From the NCBI RefSeq assembly GCF_002742645.2, contig NZ_CP033875.1:3078001-3142000 (forward strand): a stretch of DNA of 64,000 nucleotides, read 5' to 3'. The notes below the pieces were generated by a model. That model saw nothing but the letters and a program-made list of their open reading frames with translations. It did no database searches and had not been told where the DNA came from. The stretch comes from Caulobacter sp. FWC26. Lineage in GTDB: Bacteria > Pseudomonadota > Alphaproteobacteria > Caulobacterales > Caulobacteraceae. The position numbers and the translations under genes were made by a program. This document shows positions 44,986 to 54,754 of the stretch, piece after piece. The stretch's first letter is position 1; the number at the start of each line of letters is the position of its first letter.

Positions 44986-46370
44986 GCCTTCTTGTCCTTC
45001 TTCTTGTCCTTCTGGGCCTGCTTGATCGCCCGGAACTTGGTGGCCCAACCGGCCTTGCTGGTCTGGTCGGCGCGCGACAGGGCCAAAGCCCCGTCCTCGA
45101 CGTCCTTGGTGATCACCGATCCCGAGCCGGTCATGGCGCCGTCGCCGACGCGCACGGGCGCAACTAGGGCGCTGTTGGAGCCGATAAAGGCCCCCTTGCC
45201 CACATGGGTCTCGAACTTGTCGAAGCCGTCATAGTTGCAGAAGATCGTGCCGGCCCCGATATTGGCCTTCTCGCCGACCGAACCATCGCCCAGATAGCTG
45301 AGATGGTTGGCCTTGGCGCCCGCGCCGACCTTGACCTTCTTGACCTCGACGAAGTTGCCGATGTGGGCCTCGGCGCCGATCTCGGCGCCGGGCCGCAGAC
45401 GGGCGTAGGGACCGATCAAGGCTCCCTCGCCCACCGAAGCGCCCTCAAGATGGCTGAAGGCCTTGATCACAGCGCCGCTGGCGACGCTGACGCCGGGACC
45501 GAACACCACGAACGGCTCGACCACCGCACCGCCGGCGATCTGCGTGTCCCAGGCCAGATGCACCGTTTCCGGAGCCGGCATCGTCACGCCCTCGATCATC
45601 AGCGCCTTGCGACGGTTCTGTTGCCAGACGGCCTCGGCGGCGGCGAGCTCCGTCTGGGCGTTGACCCCCTGAACCGAAGCTTCGGGCGCGAAGGCCGCGC
45701 GGGTCGATAGGTGGCGCTCATGCGCCAAGCCGACGACGTCGGTCAGGTAGTATTCACCCTTGGCGTTGTCGTTGCGGACGTTGGCGAGCAGGTCGAATAA
45801 GACCGCACGATCGGCCGCCAGAACGCCGGAGTTGCAGTGCTTGACCTGCTTGGTTGCGAGATCGGCTTCCTTCTCCTCGACGATCCGCAGCAACACATGA
45901 CCCGGCGCCAGGATGAGTCGGCCATAGCCCGTCGGGTTCTGCGCCTCGAAGCCCAGAACCGCGACATGCGCGCCGTTGGAGATCAGATCGAACAGCGGCG
46001 CGATCACCGGCGCGGTCGTCAGCGGACAGTCGGCATAGGTGACGACGACGTCGCCCTCGAAGTCGGCCAAGGCCTCCTTGGCCGCCAGAACCGCATGGCC
46101 CGTTCCGAGCGGCGGATCCTGGACGACCGTGGCGTGGGGGCCAAGACGCTTGCGCACGCTCTCGCCGACCTGAGGGCTGTGGGCGCCGACCACGACGACA
46201 ATGCGCTCGCATCCCAGCCCCTGGGCGGCGTCGATGGCGTGGTCCAGCAGGGTCCGCCCCGCCAACTTGTGCAGCACCTTTGGCGTCGGCGACTTCATCC
46301 GCGTGCCCTGCCCCGCAGCCAGGATGACGGCGGCGCGCGGGCGGGGGGACTTGGGGGCGGGGACGGTCAT
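44982..46370 (-). CDS. glmU: bifunctional N-acetylglucosamine-1-phosphate uridyltransferase / glucosamine-1-phosphate acetyltransferase
   Basis: The 462-residue protein has the N-terminal pyrophosphorylase domain with [34 protein letters not shown] and [13 protein letters not shown]-terminal left-handed beta-helix (from about residue 255) of hexapeptide repeats includes [23 protein letters not shown] and [13 protein letters not shown]. It makes UDP-GlcNAc from GlcN-1-P, a precursor for peptidoglycan, LPS and holdfast. It ends with a Lys/Asp-rich tail (KDKKKDKKA). It heads the glmU-rpiA-gor-O-antigen ligase unit and diverges from gph. Confidence 0.97.
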   Translation of the reverse strand: MTVPAPKSPRPRAAVILAAGQGTRMKSPTPKVLHKLAGRTLLDHAIDAAQGLGCERIVVVVGAHSPQVGESVRKRLGPHATVVQDPPLGTGHAVLAAKEALADFEGDVVVTYADCPLTTAPVIAPLFDLISNGAHVAVLGFEAQNPTGYGRLILAPGHVLLRIVEEKEADLATKQVKHCNSGVLAADRAVLFDLLANVRNDNAKGEYYLTDVVGLAHERHLSTRAAFAPEASVQGVNAQTELAAAEAVWQQNRRKALMIEGVTMPAPETVHLAWDTQIAGGAVVEPFVVFGPGVSVASGAVIKAFSHLEGASVGEGALIGPYARLRPGAEIGAEAHIGNFVEVKKVKVGAGAKANHLSYLGDGSVGEKANIGAGTIFCNYDGFDKFETHVGKGAFIGSNSALVAPVRVGDGAMTGSGSVITKDVEDGALALSRADQTSKAGWATKFRAIKQAQKDKKKDKKA

Positions 46371-46439
46371 GGCTCTCGCGACTCCCTGGAGGCGAACCAA
46401 AGTTGCATTAGCCGGGCAATTGGCCGAAACGCCAGACCT

Positions 46440-47153
46440 ATGAACACGCTTCATGACCTGAACGGGGCGACCATCGCCTTTGATCTCGACGGGACGCTGG
46501 TGGATACCGCGCCCGACCTTGTAGGCGCGCTGAACACGATCCTCGCCCAAGAGTCACTACCGCCATTGCCCTTTGACGATGTGCGCCTGATGGTGGGCCG
46601 GGGCGCACGCGCCTTGCTGGAGCGAGGCTTCGCGGCGGCCGGCGCGCCGCTCGACACCGAGCACGCGCCCGCGCTCGTCCAGCGCTTCATCGACGTCTAT
46701 CTTGGCCGCATCGCCGACGAGAGCGCGCCCTTTCCCGGCGTGATCGAGGTCCTGACCGACCTTAAGGCCGCCGGCGCGAAGCTCGTGGTTTGCACCAACA
46801 AGCTCACCAACCTGTCAGTGGCGCTGCTCGACGCCGTGGCGCTGTCCCCCTACTTCGAGGCGGTGATCGGCGCGGATCTGGCGCCCGCCGCCAAACCGGA
46901 CGGCCGCCACGTCGCCGCCGCCGTCGCGGCCGTGGGCGGAGACGTGACCCGCGCCGTGATGATCGGCGACAGCGTCAACGACGCGCTCGGCGCCCGCAAC
47001 GCGGGGGTCCCAGGCGTGCTGGTGTCTTTCGGCTATACCGAGGATCCCGTCGAGACCCTGGGTGCTGATCTGGTCATCCACAGCTTTTTGGACGTGCCCA
47101 AGGCCTGCATGACGCTTTTGGCCTCTTGCCCCGCGCCGAACACCGGGCTATAG
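46440..47153 (+). CDS. gph: phosphoglycolate phosphatase (HAD superfamily)
   Basis: The 237-residue HAD hydrolase has motif [15 protein letters not shown], motif II VVCTNKL, motif III Lys in AAKPDGRHV and motif [18 protein letters not shown]. The cap-domain segment [14 protein letters not shown] fits Gph. It dephosphorylates 2-phosphoglycolate formed by oxidative DNA damage repair or oxygenase side reactions. The true start is ATG 46440; an open frame extends far upstream through the glmU shadow. It diverges from glmU across only 69 bases. Confidence 0.92.
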   Translation: MNTLHDLNGATIAFDLDGTLVDTAPDLVGALNTILAQESLPPLPFDDVRLMVGRGARALLERGFAAAGAPLDTEHAPALVQRFIDVYLGRIADESAPFPGVIEVLTDLKAAGAKLVVCTNKLTNLSVALLDAVALSPYFEAVIGADLAPAAKPDGRHVAAAVAAVGGDVTRAVMIGDSVNDALGARNAGVPGVLVSFGYTEDPVETLGADLVIHSFLDVPKACMTLLASCPAPNTGL

Positions 47154-47199
47154 CCCCCGTCCTCTCGCGGATCGGTCCCTCCGGGGCCCTCCACACGGC

Positions 47200-47274
47200 G
47201 GATGCGTAGCTCAGCGGGAGAGCACCTCGTTCACACCGAGGGGGTCACAGGTTCAATCCCTGTCGCATCCACCA
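47200..47274 (+). tRNA. tRNA-Val (anticodon CAC)
   Basis: A full cloverleaf: acceptor GGATGCG / CGCATCC, D-arm GTAGCTCAGCGGGAGAGC, anticodon arm CCTCGTTCACACCGAGG with anticodon CAC, T-arm ACAGGTTCAATCCCTGT, discriminator A and encoded CCA. It decodes GUG. A degenerate copy of its 3' half lies at 52516-52559. Confidence 0.95.
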
Positions 47275-47471
47275 TTTTCCTCGATAAAATCAAGATATTG
47301 GCTACCAACAGCCCGATGCCGAGCGGCGTTTGGTTTTGCTTGCCAGCTATTTGCCAGAAGCGATGGTTTCGTACGCCGCGCGTGAGGGATTTGCCGACTA
47401 ACCGCAGTGGGCCCCTCCTCTTCATGTTCCCGTTGCGGCGTCAGCTCTTGGTGGGATGAAGAAGAGCCTTG
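47275..47471. other. gap after tRNA-Val, left end of accessory block
   Basis: About 200 bases directly after the encoded CCA, noticeably AT-richer at first (TCGATAAAATCAAGATATTGG). No gene is supported. This is where a tRNA-targeted element would have joined; no integrase remnant could be confirmed. Confidence 0.4.
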
Positions 47472-48374
47472 CTATGCCGGCGTTTGGCGCGAGGCGTACC
47501 GTCGCGCGGTTTGAACCAACGCCCTGAACGCGGCCGAAGCATTTCTACGGCCTGAATAGTAGAGGCAAAGCGGCGCAATCGGCGGGGTCCAGTCCGCCAG
47601 CAACCGGACCATTCGGCCAGCGGCGATGTCTTCGCCGACATCGGCCTCCATCAGGTAGCCTATGCCCATGCCGCCCAGGACAGCGGCGCGCACGAGACTT
47701 GTTTCATCGAGGGTCAGGGGCCCTTCGGGATCGAGGTGGATGACTTCGCCCGCCTTTTCAAACCCCCAGCGAAGCAGCGCGCCGTTGGGCAGCCGAACCC
47801 GAATACACGGATGGTTCAGCAGATCCGCCGGAACACGCGGCGGTTCGGTTAGGTAGTCGGGCGAGGCGACGACGGCGTGGCCGCGCGGGACGCCCAGAGG
47901 CAGGGCGATCATGTCGCTCGGAACCAGATCGGCGCGTCGAAGGCCAAAATCGAAGCCATCCGCGACGATGTCGACCAGCTTGCCCTCCGTGACCAGATCC
48001 ACGTGCACCTGGGGATAACTGCGTACGAAGTCCAGGATCAACGGCTCAAAAATCTCCCGCGCGGCGCTCGGGAAAGCATTGATGCGCAGCATTCCGGACG
48101 GCGTATCCTGCTGCGAGCGCGCCGCCTCCACAGCGTCATGGATACTTTGCACCGCCGGGCGCAGTTGCGCGACGAACGCGCGCCCCGCGTCCGTCAGCGA
48201 CACACTGCGGGTCGTGCGATGAAACACTCGCACGCCAAGCCGTTGTTCGAGCTTGGCGACCGTGTTGCTCAAAGCAGTCGCCGATAAGCCCAAGTCCAGC
48301 GCACCCGCCCGGAAGGACCCTTTGCGAGCGATGGCCAGCACGGCTTCCAGCTCGATGAGCTTGAGGCGCTCCAT
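47472..48374 (-). CDS. LysR-family transcriptional regulator
   Basis: The 300-residue protein begins [61 protein letters not shown], a typical LysR helix-turn-helix. The effector domain follows ([44 protein letters not shown]). ATG 48374 is chosen because GGAGGGG lies just before it; a GTG five codons earlier would place that site inside the gene. It diverges from the SnoaL-like/SDR pair and probably controls it, as LysR regulators usually do with divergent neighbours. Confidence 0.9.
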   Translation of the reverse strand: MERLKLIELEAVLAIARKGSFRAGALDLGLSATALSNTVAKLEQRLGVRVFHRTTRSVSLTDAGRAFVAQLRPAVQSIHDAVEAARSQQDTPSGMLRINAFPSAAREIFEPLILDFVRSYPQVHVDLVTEGKLVDIVADGFDFGLRRADLVPSDMIALPLGVPRGHAVVASPDYLTEPPRVPADLLNHPCIRVRLPNGALLRWGFEKAGEVIHLDPEGPLTLDETSLVRAAVLGGMGIGYLMEADVGEDIAAGRMVRLLADWTPPIAPLCLYYSGRRNASAAFRALVQTARRYASRQTPA

Positions 48375-48523
48375 TGTCCCCTCCAGCACAACACCACATG
48401 CCGATTTGTCCCGATTATATGGATACTGGTCCAGCGCTATTTGAACTCATCGGCCGCGCGTGAAACCGACTTAAAAGGAAACGGTCCCTGGACCGGCGCC
48501 CCGCCTACGAGAAAGGAGCTGTC

Positions 48524-48853
48524 ATGACCATCAATTTGCCCCCTCCCATCGCCCGGTACTTCGACACCGACAAAAGCAAGGACGCAGACGCGATCGCCCA
48601 GTGCTTTACCGGCGGAGCGATCGTGCGCGACGAGCGCAACACCTATGTGGGGCGAGACTCCATCCGGCGATGGAAAGAACAGTCGTCTAAAAAGTACACC
48701 TACAGCGTCGAACCGTTCGCGATCGCCGTCGACAAGGGCCGGATCGTCGTGACCGCCCGCCTCACCGGCGACTTCCCCGGCAGCCCTACGGATCTGCGCT
48801 ACTTCTTTGTTCTCGCGGACGAGCAGATCGCCGACCTGGAGATCACGCCATGA
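48524..48853 (+). CDS. SnoaL/NTF2-like domain protein
   Basis: The 109-residue protein has the NTF2-like layout: PPPIARYFDTDKSKDADAIAQCFTGGAIVRDERNTYVGRDSIRRWKEQS, then strands YTYSVEPFAIAVDKGRIVVTARL and FPGSPTDLRYFFVLADEQIADLEI. Such small cone-shaped proteins bind or isomerise hydrophobic ligands; many are of unknown function. AAAGGAG precedes the ATG. Its stop overlaps the next gene's start (ATGA), so it is coupled to the SDR dehydrogenase. Confidence 0.85.
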   Translation: MTINLPPPIARYFDTDKSKDADAIAQCFTGGAIVRDERNTYVGRDSIRRWKEQSSKKYTYSVEPFAIAVDKGRIVVTARLTGDFPGSPTDLRYFFVLADEQIADLEITP

Positions 48854-49626
48854 ACCTCGTCGACTTCGAAGGCGTTCGCGCCGTGGTCACCGCCGGCACT
48901 AAGGGCGCGGGACGCGCGACGGTCGAACGCCTGCTGCGAGGCGGGGCGAGCGTCATCACCGCCGCTCGCAGCGCCGCCAACGCCCCCGCCGGCGCCTCTG
49001 TCGTGCAAGTCGACCTGACGACACCGCATGGCGCGAGCCAACTGGCAGAGGCTGCAATCGAACGCTTCGGCGGCGTCGATGTTCTCATCCACGTCCTGGG
49101 CGGGTCGTCCTCGCCCGGCGGCGGTTTTTCAGCGCTGTCCGACGCGCACTGGGCTGCGGAGCTCGACCTCAATCTGATGACCGCGGTGCGTCTGGATCGG
49201 GCGCTCTTACCGCAGATGCTGTCGCGCGGACGCGGCGCGGTCGTCCACGTGTCGTCTATCCAGAGGACGCTGCCTCTTCCGGAGTCGACCACGGCCTACG
49301 CCGCCGCCAAAGCCGCCCTCACCACCTACAGCAAGGCCCTTTCCAAGGAGGTCGGGCCCAGGGGCGTGCGGGTCAATGTCGTGTCGCCAGGGTGGATCCA
49401 CACCGAGGCGGCCGAGGACCTGATGCGCCGGATAGCCGACAGCACGGGCGGAACCCTCGACGAGGCCAAACAAAGCATCCTGACCGCCCTTGGCGGCATT
49501 CCGCTTGGCCGGCCGGCCAAGCCCGAAGAGGTCGCCGAACTGATTGCGTTCCTGGCTTCAGACCGCGCCTTGGCCATTCACGGCGCGGAGTATGTCATCG
49601 ACGGCGGCACGATCCCCACCGTCTGA
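48850..49626 (+). CDS. short-chain dehydrogenase/reductase (SDR)
   Basis: The 258-residue enzyme has the Rossmann motif TAGTKGAG (14-21, an Ala variant of TGxxxGxG), a serine pair near 135 (VHVSSIQRT), Tyr150 and Lys154 (YAAAK) as the catalytic tetrad, and the C-terminal IPLGRPAKPEEVAELIAFLASDRA...GAEYVIDGGT. It is a classical NAD(P)-dependent oxidoreductase; the substrate is unknown. It is translationally coupled to the SnoaL-like gene and probably controlled by the divergent LysR regulator. Confidence 0.92.
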   Translation: MNLVDFEGVRAVVTAGTKGAGRATVERLLRGGASVITAARSAANAPAGASVVQVDLTTPHGASQLAEAAIERFGGVDVLIHVLGGSSSPGGGFSALSDAHWAAELDLNLMTAVRLDRALLPQMLSRGRGAVVHVSSIQRTLPLPESTTAYAAAKAALTTYSKALSKEVGPRGVRVNVVSPGWIHTEAAEDLMRRIADSTGGTLDEAKQSILTALGGIPLGRPAKPEEVAELIAFLASDRALAIHGAEYVIDGGTIPTV

Positions 49627-49811
49627 GCACCTCAATTGATCAAGGACCTCGCCGGTCGCTACTCGACCTGGGGATTCGGAGTCGCCGGCGCCTCAGACCC
49701 CAATGCAGCCCTAGATGCGGCTCCTTAACGCTCAGACCTTGGTTTCATCGTTGAGGCGCAGGCGCTCGTGGTCGTCTCCGGGCGCCTCGTATGGGGCCTT
49801 TTCGAAAAACA

Positions 49812-49876
49812 TATCGCGATAAATTTCTCTGGACAGCGACCTAAGCCACCACTAAAAGATAATTATCGCGATAATT
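49812..49876. promoter_or_regulatory. pair of TATCGCGATA palindromes, candidate operators
   Basis: TATCGCGATA occurs at 49812-49821 and again as the 16-base perfect palindrome AATTATCGCGATAATT at 49861-49876, 50 bases apart centre to centre, in an unusually AT-rich stretch 50-115 bases before the exported hydrolase gene. Two identical palindromic cores upstream of one gene strongly suggest a repressor-binding pair. The regulator is not identified. Confidence 0.6.
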
Positions 49877-49924
49877 TTTATTCCAACAATAAATGTCGAC
49901 TCGCTTTTACGAAGGAAAGCTCCA

Positions 49925-50719
49925 ATGATCCGTCAAGCTCGCAACATCCTTGTCGCTGTCACTTTGACCGGTCTCGCCGGCGCAGCGCACGCTCAGACCG
50001 AAGCCTCGCATGGCGCACACGCTCCGACCGTTCGCAACGTCGTCCTGGTCCACGGCGCCTTCGCCGACGGTTCCGGCTGGCGCGGGGTCTACGACCGCCT
50101 GACCGCCCAGGGCTACAAGGTCAGCATCGTTCAGAACCCGCTCACCTCGCTGGCCGACGACGTCGCCGCCACCCGCCGCGTGCTGGCCCGCCAGGACGGT
50201 CCCACTATCCTGGTCGGCCACTCCTACGGCGGCACGGTGATCACCGAGGCCGGCGCCGACCCCAAGGTCGCGGGCCTGGTTTATGTCGCCGCCCTGGCGC
50301 CGGACACCGGCGAGTCCACCGGCGACCAGTTCGCCGAGATCCCTGCTCCTGCCGGTTTCGTCATCGAGCCGCAGGCCGACGGCTTCGGCTTCGTCAATCT
50401 GGCCAAGTTCAAGTCGGGCTTCGCCGCCGATATCAGCGACGCCGACGCGGCCTTCATGCGCGACTCCCAGGTCCCGATCGCCATGTCAGCCTTCGGCGAC
50501 AAGGTCACAAACGCCGCTTGGCGCGTGAAGCCCAGTTGGTTCGTCGTGGCGACCGAGGACGGCGCCATCGATCCGAAGCTGTTGCGCAAGACCGCCATCC
50601 GCATCGGCGCTGAAGCCGTGGAGATAAAGGGCAGCCACGTCGTCTTCCTGAGCCGCCCTGACGCGGTGGCCGATGTGATCGACACGGCCGCCAAGACCGC
50701 GTTCCGCAAAAAGAAGTAA
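49925..50719 (+). CDS. exported alpha/beta-hydrolase
   Basis: The 264-residue protein has a Sec signal (RNILVAVTLTGLAGAAHAQ), then NVVLVHGAFADGSGWRGVY (oxyanion HG and cap start), nucleophile Ser100 in VGHSYGG, a probable acid in EDGAIDP and base His in GSHVVFLSRPD. It belongs to the small HNL/EstX-like group of alpha/beta hydrolases often found in accessory regions. The substrate is unknown. GAAGGAAAG precedes the ATG. Two palindromic operator candidates upstream imply tight regulation. It lies in the tRNA-Val-flanked block. Confidence 0.88.
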   Translation: MIRQARNILVAVTLTGLAGAAHAQTEASHGAHAPTVRNVVLVHGAFADGSGWRGVYDRLTAQGYKVSIVQNPLTSLADDVAATRRVLARQDGPTILVGHSYGGTVITEAGADPKVAGLVYVAALAPDTGESTGDQFAEIPAPAGFVIEPQADGFGFVNLAKFKSGFAADISDADAAFMRDSQVPIAMSAFGDKVTNAAWRVKPSWFVVATEDGAIDPKLLRKTAIRIGAEAVEIKGSHVVFLSRPDAVADVIDTAAKTAFRKKK

Positions 50720-50749
50720 GGCAAACACCCATCTCGACGTTCGTTGAGC

Positions 50750-50782
50750 CAGCCGCCACCGCGCCGTCCGCGCTGGCGGCTG
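50750..50782. terminator. strong hairpin between hydrolase and benE
   Basis: A perfect 9-bp stem (CAGCCGCCA / TGGCGGCTG) with a 15-base GC-rich loop lies 31 bases after the hydrolase stop. There is no T-run, so it may be an attenuating or processing hairpin rather than a Rho-independent terminator. Confidence 0.4.
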
Positions 50783-50836
50783 CGCCCATGAGGCGGCTGG
50801 AAGCGGTTGCGGCTATCCTGCTATGCGACGAGACCC

Positions 50837-52030
50837 ATGGCCTTCAGAACCCTCCCCATCACCGCTTGGTCCTCCGCCCTGATCGCCACCTTGATCGGGT
50901 TCGGCGGAACGGTTGCGCTGGTCGTTCAGGCCATGCAGGTGCTGGGCGCGAGCGCCGAACAAACAGGCTCGGCTGTCACCGCCCTTTGCCTGTCCATCGG
51001 CCTTGCCGGTGGGGCATTGTCGCTGGGCCTGCGGATGCCCGTCGTACTGGCCTGGTCGACGCCCGGCGCGGCGCTGCTGGCGGGAACCACCGCTGACATT
51101 TCATGGCCTGTCGCCCTCGGCGTTTTCGTCATCTCGGCCCTGCTGGCGATCGTGCTCGGCCTGATTCCGGCCTTGGGTCGACTGGCCGAACGGATTCCGA
51201 GCGCCGTCGCCTCCGCCATGCTGGCTGGTGTCCTTTTGCCGTTCTGCCTGACTCTCTTTCGCACGGCCACGGTGGACCCGGTTCTGGTCGGCCTGATCCT
51301 GGCGGTCTTCCTCGCGGCTCGGCAGCGCGCTCCGCTCTATGCGATGCTGCTGGCTCTGATGGCCGGGGTTGCGCTCACCCTGACGCGCGGCGGCCTTTCC
51401 TGGCCGTCCTCGGGCCATGTCCTGGGGATGCTGGCCGCTCAAACGCCGGTCTTTCAGCCCGCAGCGATCGTCAGTCTCGCCCTGCCGCTTTTCCTGGTGA
51501 CCCTGGTCTCGCAGAACCTGCCTGGCCTCGTGGTGCTGCGCTCAGCCGGCTATCGCCCGCCGGCGCGCCCGCTCTTGGCCGGCGTCGGCTTGGCGTCCCT
51601 GCTGGCCGCGCCCTTCGGGGCGCACGGGGTGAATCTGGCGGCGATCACGGCGGCCATCTGCACCAATCCGGAAGCTCATCCCGACGCGACGCGGCGATGG
51701 GCTGTCGGGGTGATCTACGCCGGCTTCTACCTTCTTTTGGCGCTGTTCTCGCCGTTCCTGGTCGGCGCCTTCTTGAGCTTGCCGCACACCGTCATAGCGG
51801 CCTTGACGGGACTGGCCTTGATCCCGGCCCTGCTGGGCGCGATCGAAGGGATGCTGGCGCCGACCGCCGACCGCGATCCGGCGATCGTCACCTTTCTGGC
51901 CACGGCCTCCGGGCTAACGCTGTTTGGCGTAGGCTCGGCGTTCTGGGGCCTGACGGCCGGCTTCTTCGCCCTGGGGGCCAGAGCGCTCCTGCGTCCACAA
52001 TCGTCGACGGGCAAGGCGTCCAAGACCTAG
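50837..52030 (+). CDS. benE: BenE-family benzoate/proton symporter
   Basis: The 397-residue membrane protein has about 12 hydrophobic helices and the BenE-type stretches LIGFGGTVALVVQAMQVLGAS, WSTPGAALLAG, AFGAHGVNLAAITAAIC-like PFGAHGVNLAAITAAICTNPEAHPD-region and GVGSAFWGLTAGF. It should import benzoate or a similar aromatic acid with protons. No benzoate dioxygenase genes are in the window, so the true substrate is open. ATG 50837 is preferred over an upstream ATG that would add an unrelated leader. Confidence 0.88.
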   Translation: MAFRTLPITAWSSALIATLIGFGGTVALVVQAMQVLGASAEQTGSAVTALCLSIGLAGGALSLGLRMPVVLAWSTPGAALLAGTTADISWPVALGVFVISALLAIVLGLIPALGRLAERIPSAVASAMLAGVLLPFCLTLFRTATVDPVLVGLILAVFLAARQRAPLYAMLLALMAGVALTLTRGGLSWPSSGHVLGMLAAQTPVFQPAAIVSLALPLFLVTLVSQNLPGLVVLRSAGYRPPARPLLAGVGLASLLAAPFGAHGVNLAAITAAICTNPEAHPDATRRWAVGVIYAGFYLLLALFSPFLVGAFLSLPHTVIAALTGLALIPALLGAIEGMLAPTADRDPAIVTFLATASGLTLFGVGSAFWGLTAGFFALGARALLRPQSSTGKASKT

Positions 52031-52111
52031 GCCGACTGACCATCGGTTACGGCTGAAACCCAGAGCTCCCCCCGCCCCCCCCGGGCAGGAACGGGCCGAG
52101 TGGTGGCGGGC

Positions 52112-52387
52112 CTACAAGCGCGCCGTCGATGTTTCAGATCTTTTCCTCTCGGTGAGGACATGGGCCTTGGTCTCTTTCGCGCCCGCATCGACATAGGCCT
52201 TGATGGTTTCGTGGTGCGGCGGAACGATACGCCAGCGAAGGACCGCGGCGGTCTGGTCGCTTCGCGTCGTCGTCCGCGCCGTGGCGGCGGTCTGGGCGAG
52301 ACCATCGCCGGGCTAGACCAACAACAGCAGGCCGACCGCCACGAACGCACCAAGTATCGGAGTTGGACACGACGAAACTCTCGGCAT
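52112..52387 (-). pseudogene. small exported protein interrupted by an in-frame TAG in its signal peptide
   Basis: From ATG 52387 the frame reads MPRVSSCPTPILGAFVAVGLLLLV, then TAG (52313-52315), then continues open for 66 codons as PGDGLAQTAATARTTT... to ...KRSETSTARL and a second stop. Together they make a believable signal peptide cut by one amber codon: a hydrophobic core, then a GLAQ-TAA cleavage-like site. The downstream part contains VPPHHETIKAYVDAGAKETK. This looks like a nonsense-mutated small secreted protein rather than two genes. Family unknown. It lies just inside the right end of the tRNA-Val-flanked block. Confidence 0.5.
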
Positions 52388-52515
52388 GCGCGGCTTTCTT
52401 CTCCATTTCAGGTCATCACGCACAAGGATGTCCGGCCAGGCGAGCCTAGCCAAGCCGACACGGAGCGCCGCATCGTTAAGACTCTGGATTTCATGCAGAT
52501 TTAGGGTCATTCAAC

Positions 52516-52559
52516 GAGGTGTCACAGGTTTAACACCTGTCGTATCCCCCCATTTCCTC
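52516..52559 (+). repeat. degenerate copy of the tRNA-Val 3' end (probable attachment-site remnant)
   Basis: This stretch aligns with 47238-47282, covering the end of the anticodon arm, the T-arm, the acceptor strand, CCA and the bases after it. About four fifths of positions match, including TCACAGGTT, CCTGTCG and CCTC, with small gaps. It is not a functional tRNA. It sits 10 bases before the end of the next gene and marks the right boundary of the accessory block. The surrounding 52031-52569 gap holds only this and the pseudogene. Confidence 0.65.
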
Positions 52560-52569
52560 TTCCAGCCTC

Positions 52570-53760
52570 TCATACCTTTTCCTTCATTTTGGCCAGCTGC
52601 AGACCCGTGGCGATCGCCGCGAGCCCGCCGCCGAGGGCGGAGACTGCGGCCCATCCTCCCCAGGACCAGAGTTGCGTGGCGGCGGCGGAGCCGGTCGCGC
52701 CGCCCAGAAACATCGCGCCCATGAAGATCGTATTCAATCGCGCCCTGGCTTCCGGACGGAGGGCGTAGACGACATGTTGATTGGAGATCAACGCGCTCTG
52801 TACGCCGAAATCCAGAAGGATGACCCCAAAGACGAGGCCGGCGAGCGAGCTCCACAGCCCGAAGACCGCCCAGGCGACGAGAGCGTGGACCGCGCCTAGC
52901 ACGATCATGGCGCGTGGCCCGTGGTTATCGGCGATCCTCCCGGCGATCGGAGCGGTCAGGACCCCGACAGCCCCGACCAACCCGAACAGCCCCGCGACAT
53001 CGGCGCCCAGTCCGAATGGCGGCTGCTGGAGGCGAAGGGCCAGGATGGTCCAGAAGGCGCTGAACGCGGCGAACAGCAGGGCCTGGGTGATCGCGGCCAG
53101 GCGCAACCCCGGAAGCGCCGACCACAGCTGGACGAGCGACCGCAACAATGCGGCGTAGGTCAGATCGGTCTCGGGCTTGCTGACCGGCAGGCGGACGGCC
53201 ATCCAGAGGCCGACGGCAAAAGCCAAGGGCGCGGCCAACCAGAACATCTCGCGCCAGCCGGCGTGCGCGGCCACGAACCCCGCAAGGGTGCGGCTCAGCA
53301 GAATACCGCACAGCACGCCCGACATCACTGCCCCAACCACGACGCCGCGCCGCTCGGGCCGCGCCAGATGCGCGGCGAAGGGCACGACCTGCTGAGCCAC
53401 GGTGGCGGCCGCGCCCACGATCAAGGACGCCAAGATGATCAAGGCCGCGCTGGGCGCCGCAGCGGCGGCGATCAGGGCCAGCGTCAGAACCAAGAACTGG
53501 ACGACGATCAGGCGCCTGCGTTCGAACAGATCCCCCAACGGCGCCAGAAAGAAGAGCCCCGCCGCGTAACCCAACTGCGTCACGGTCGGAATGAGCCCCG
53601 CCAATCCACTGCGCAGGTCACGCTGCATCAAGCCCAACATGGGCTGGCTGTAGTAAATGTTGGCCACGGCGACGCCGGCCGCCACCGCCATCGTAAAGGT
53701 CAAACCCTTGCCCAGGCTTTGTCCGACCGACCGGACCGGTGATTGAGCGAACATCCTCAT
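52570..53760 (-). CDS. MFS transporter (drug/metabolite efflux type)
   Basis: The 396-residue protein has 12 predicted helices and MFS signatures: [24 protein letters not shown] in helix 1, [18 protein letters not shown] (the loop 2-3 GDxxxRR motif), [28 protein letters not shown] in helix 5 and [30 protein letters not shown]. The last motif is typical of the YgaY/YbjJ-like efflux group. Start 53760 follows GGGAGA; Met33-type starts two codons on are equivalent. It diverges from a LysR gene, its likely regulator. Confidence 0.88.
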   Translation of the reverse strand: MRMFAQSPVRSVGQSLGKGLTFTMAVAAGVAVANIYYSQPMLGLMQRDLRSGLAGLIPTVTQLGYAAGLFFLAPLGDLFERRRLIVVQFLVLTLALIAAAAAPSAALIILASLIVGAAATVAQQVVPFAAHLARPERRGVVVGAVMSGVLCGILLSRTLAGFVAAHAGWREMFWLAAPLAFAVGLWMAVRLPVSKPETDLTYAALLRSLVQLWSALPGLRLAAITQALLFAAFSAFWTILALRLQQPPFGLGADVAGLFGLVGAVGVLTAPIAGRIADNHGPRAMIVLGAVHALVAWAVFGLWSSLAGLVFGVILLDFGVQSALISNQHVVYALRPEARARLNTIFMGAMFLGGATGSAAATQLWSWGGWAAVSALGGGLAAIATGLQLAKMKEKV

Positions 53761-53866
53761 AAAAAGTCTCCCGCAACCTTTGCGCGCTGCGGGAAGGACA
53801 TGGATTATCTCTGCATCGCGCAGTAGTGATGCGATAAGAGAAACCGCCACAACGGATTTCGATATA

Positions 53867-54754
53867 ATGGACCTCGCTGACCTGGCTGTGTTCGTCGAAG
53901 CCGCTCAGGCCGGTAGCCTAGCCGCTGCAGGGCGTCGCCTCGGTGTCAGCCCCATGGCCGCCTCACGTCGACTGGCGGCGCTAGAAGCCGAGCTCTCCGT
54001 ACGCCTGGTTCATCGGACCACGCGTTCGTTGTCTCTGACGCCTGAGGGCGAAGCCCTTCTGCCGCACGCTCAAGCCATGCTCGAGCAAGAGGCCGAAGGT
54101 CGCGCGGCGGTCCGCCCGGCTAAGGCCGGCGCATCGGGATTGTTGCGCATCACCGCCTCGGTGCCGTTTGGGCGCAAGATCGTCACCCCGATGATGGCGA
54201 GCTTCCTGCGCGACAATCCCGATCTGCGCGCGGAGTTGCTGCTGACCGACGGGATTGTCGACATCGCCGCTCAAGGCATCGACCTGGCCTTGAGGATCGG
54301 CCCGATGCGCGACAGCACGCTCGTGGCCCGCCGCTTGGCGGATAATCCGCGTGGTCTTTACGCCTCGCCTGGCTATCTTGAGCGGCGCGGAACGCCCGAG
54401 ATCATGACCGACCTCGCCGCACACGAATGCCTGCTGCTGCCCGGTATGACCCAGTGGACTTTTGAGCGCGGCGGCAAGCCGGTGCAACAGCGTGTTTCAG
54501 GACGCTTTGTCGCCGACAGTTTCGAGGCGCTGCAACAGGCCGCGATCGAGGGCCTGGGCATCGTTCGTCTCTCAGCTTGGAACGTTCAGGATGACCTCGC
54601 CAGTCACCGTCTGATTGAAATTACCCCCAGCGACGTCGTCATCCCGACGCAATCGGTGTGGGGGGTCTATCCCACCACCCGCTTCGTGCCGGCCAAGGTC
54701 CGGTTGTTCGTCGAGGCCTTCCAAGCGCACCTGCGAGCCCAGAAGAAACTCTGA
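53867..54754 (+). CDS. LysR-family transcriptional regulator
   Basis: The 295-residue protein starts [62 protein letters not shown], a clear LysR DNA-binding domain. A substrate domain of the CrgA/DmlR group follows ([47 protein letters not shown]). The intergenic stretch to the divergent MFS gene is 106 bases. It probably senses a compound exported by that transporter, by analogy with similar pairs. ATG 53867 is the natural start; upstream codons give no LysR sequence. Confidence 0.9.
   Translation: MDLADLAVFVEAAQAGSLAAAGRRLGVSPMAASRRLAALEAELSVRLVHRTTRSLSLTPEGEALLPHAQAMLEQEAEGRAAVRPAKAGASGLLRITASVPFGRKIVTPMMASFLRDNPDLRAELLLTDGIVDIAAQGIDLALRIGPMRDSTLVARRLADNPRGLYASPGYLERRGTPEIMTDLAAHECLLLPGMTQWTFERGGKPVQQRVSGRFVADSFEALQQAAIEGLGIVRLSAWNVQDDLASHRLIEITPSDVVIPTQSVWGVYPTTRFVPAKVRLFVEAFQAHLRAQKKL

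Noticed and set aside
47202..47459. 85-codon plus-strand frame starting in tRNA-Val
   Set aside because: It begins inside the tRNA and reads into AT-rich DNA with no ribosome-binding site, a common artefact of translated tRNAs.
50837..52030. Complete benzoate catabolic cluster
   Set aside because: Only the transporter is present; no benABCD or box genes are in the window.
52100..52504. 134-codon plus-strand frame in the gap before the tRNA-Val remnant
   Set aside because: The product is Arg-rich and featureless. The opposite strand gives a better explanation as an amber-interrupted exported protein.
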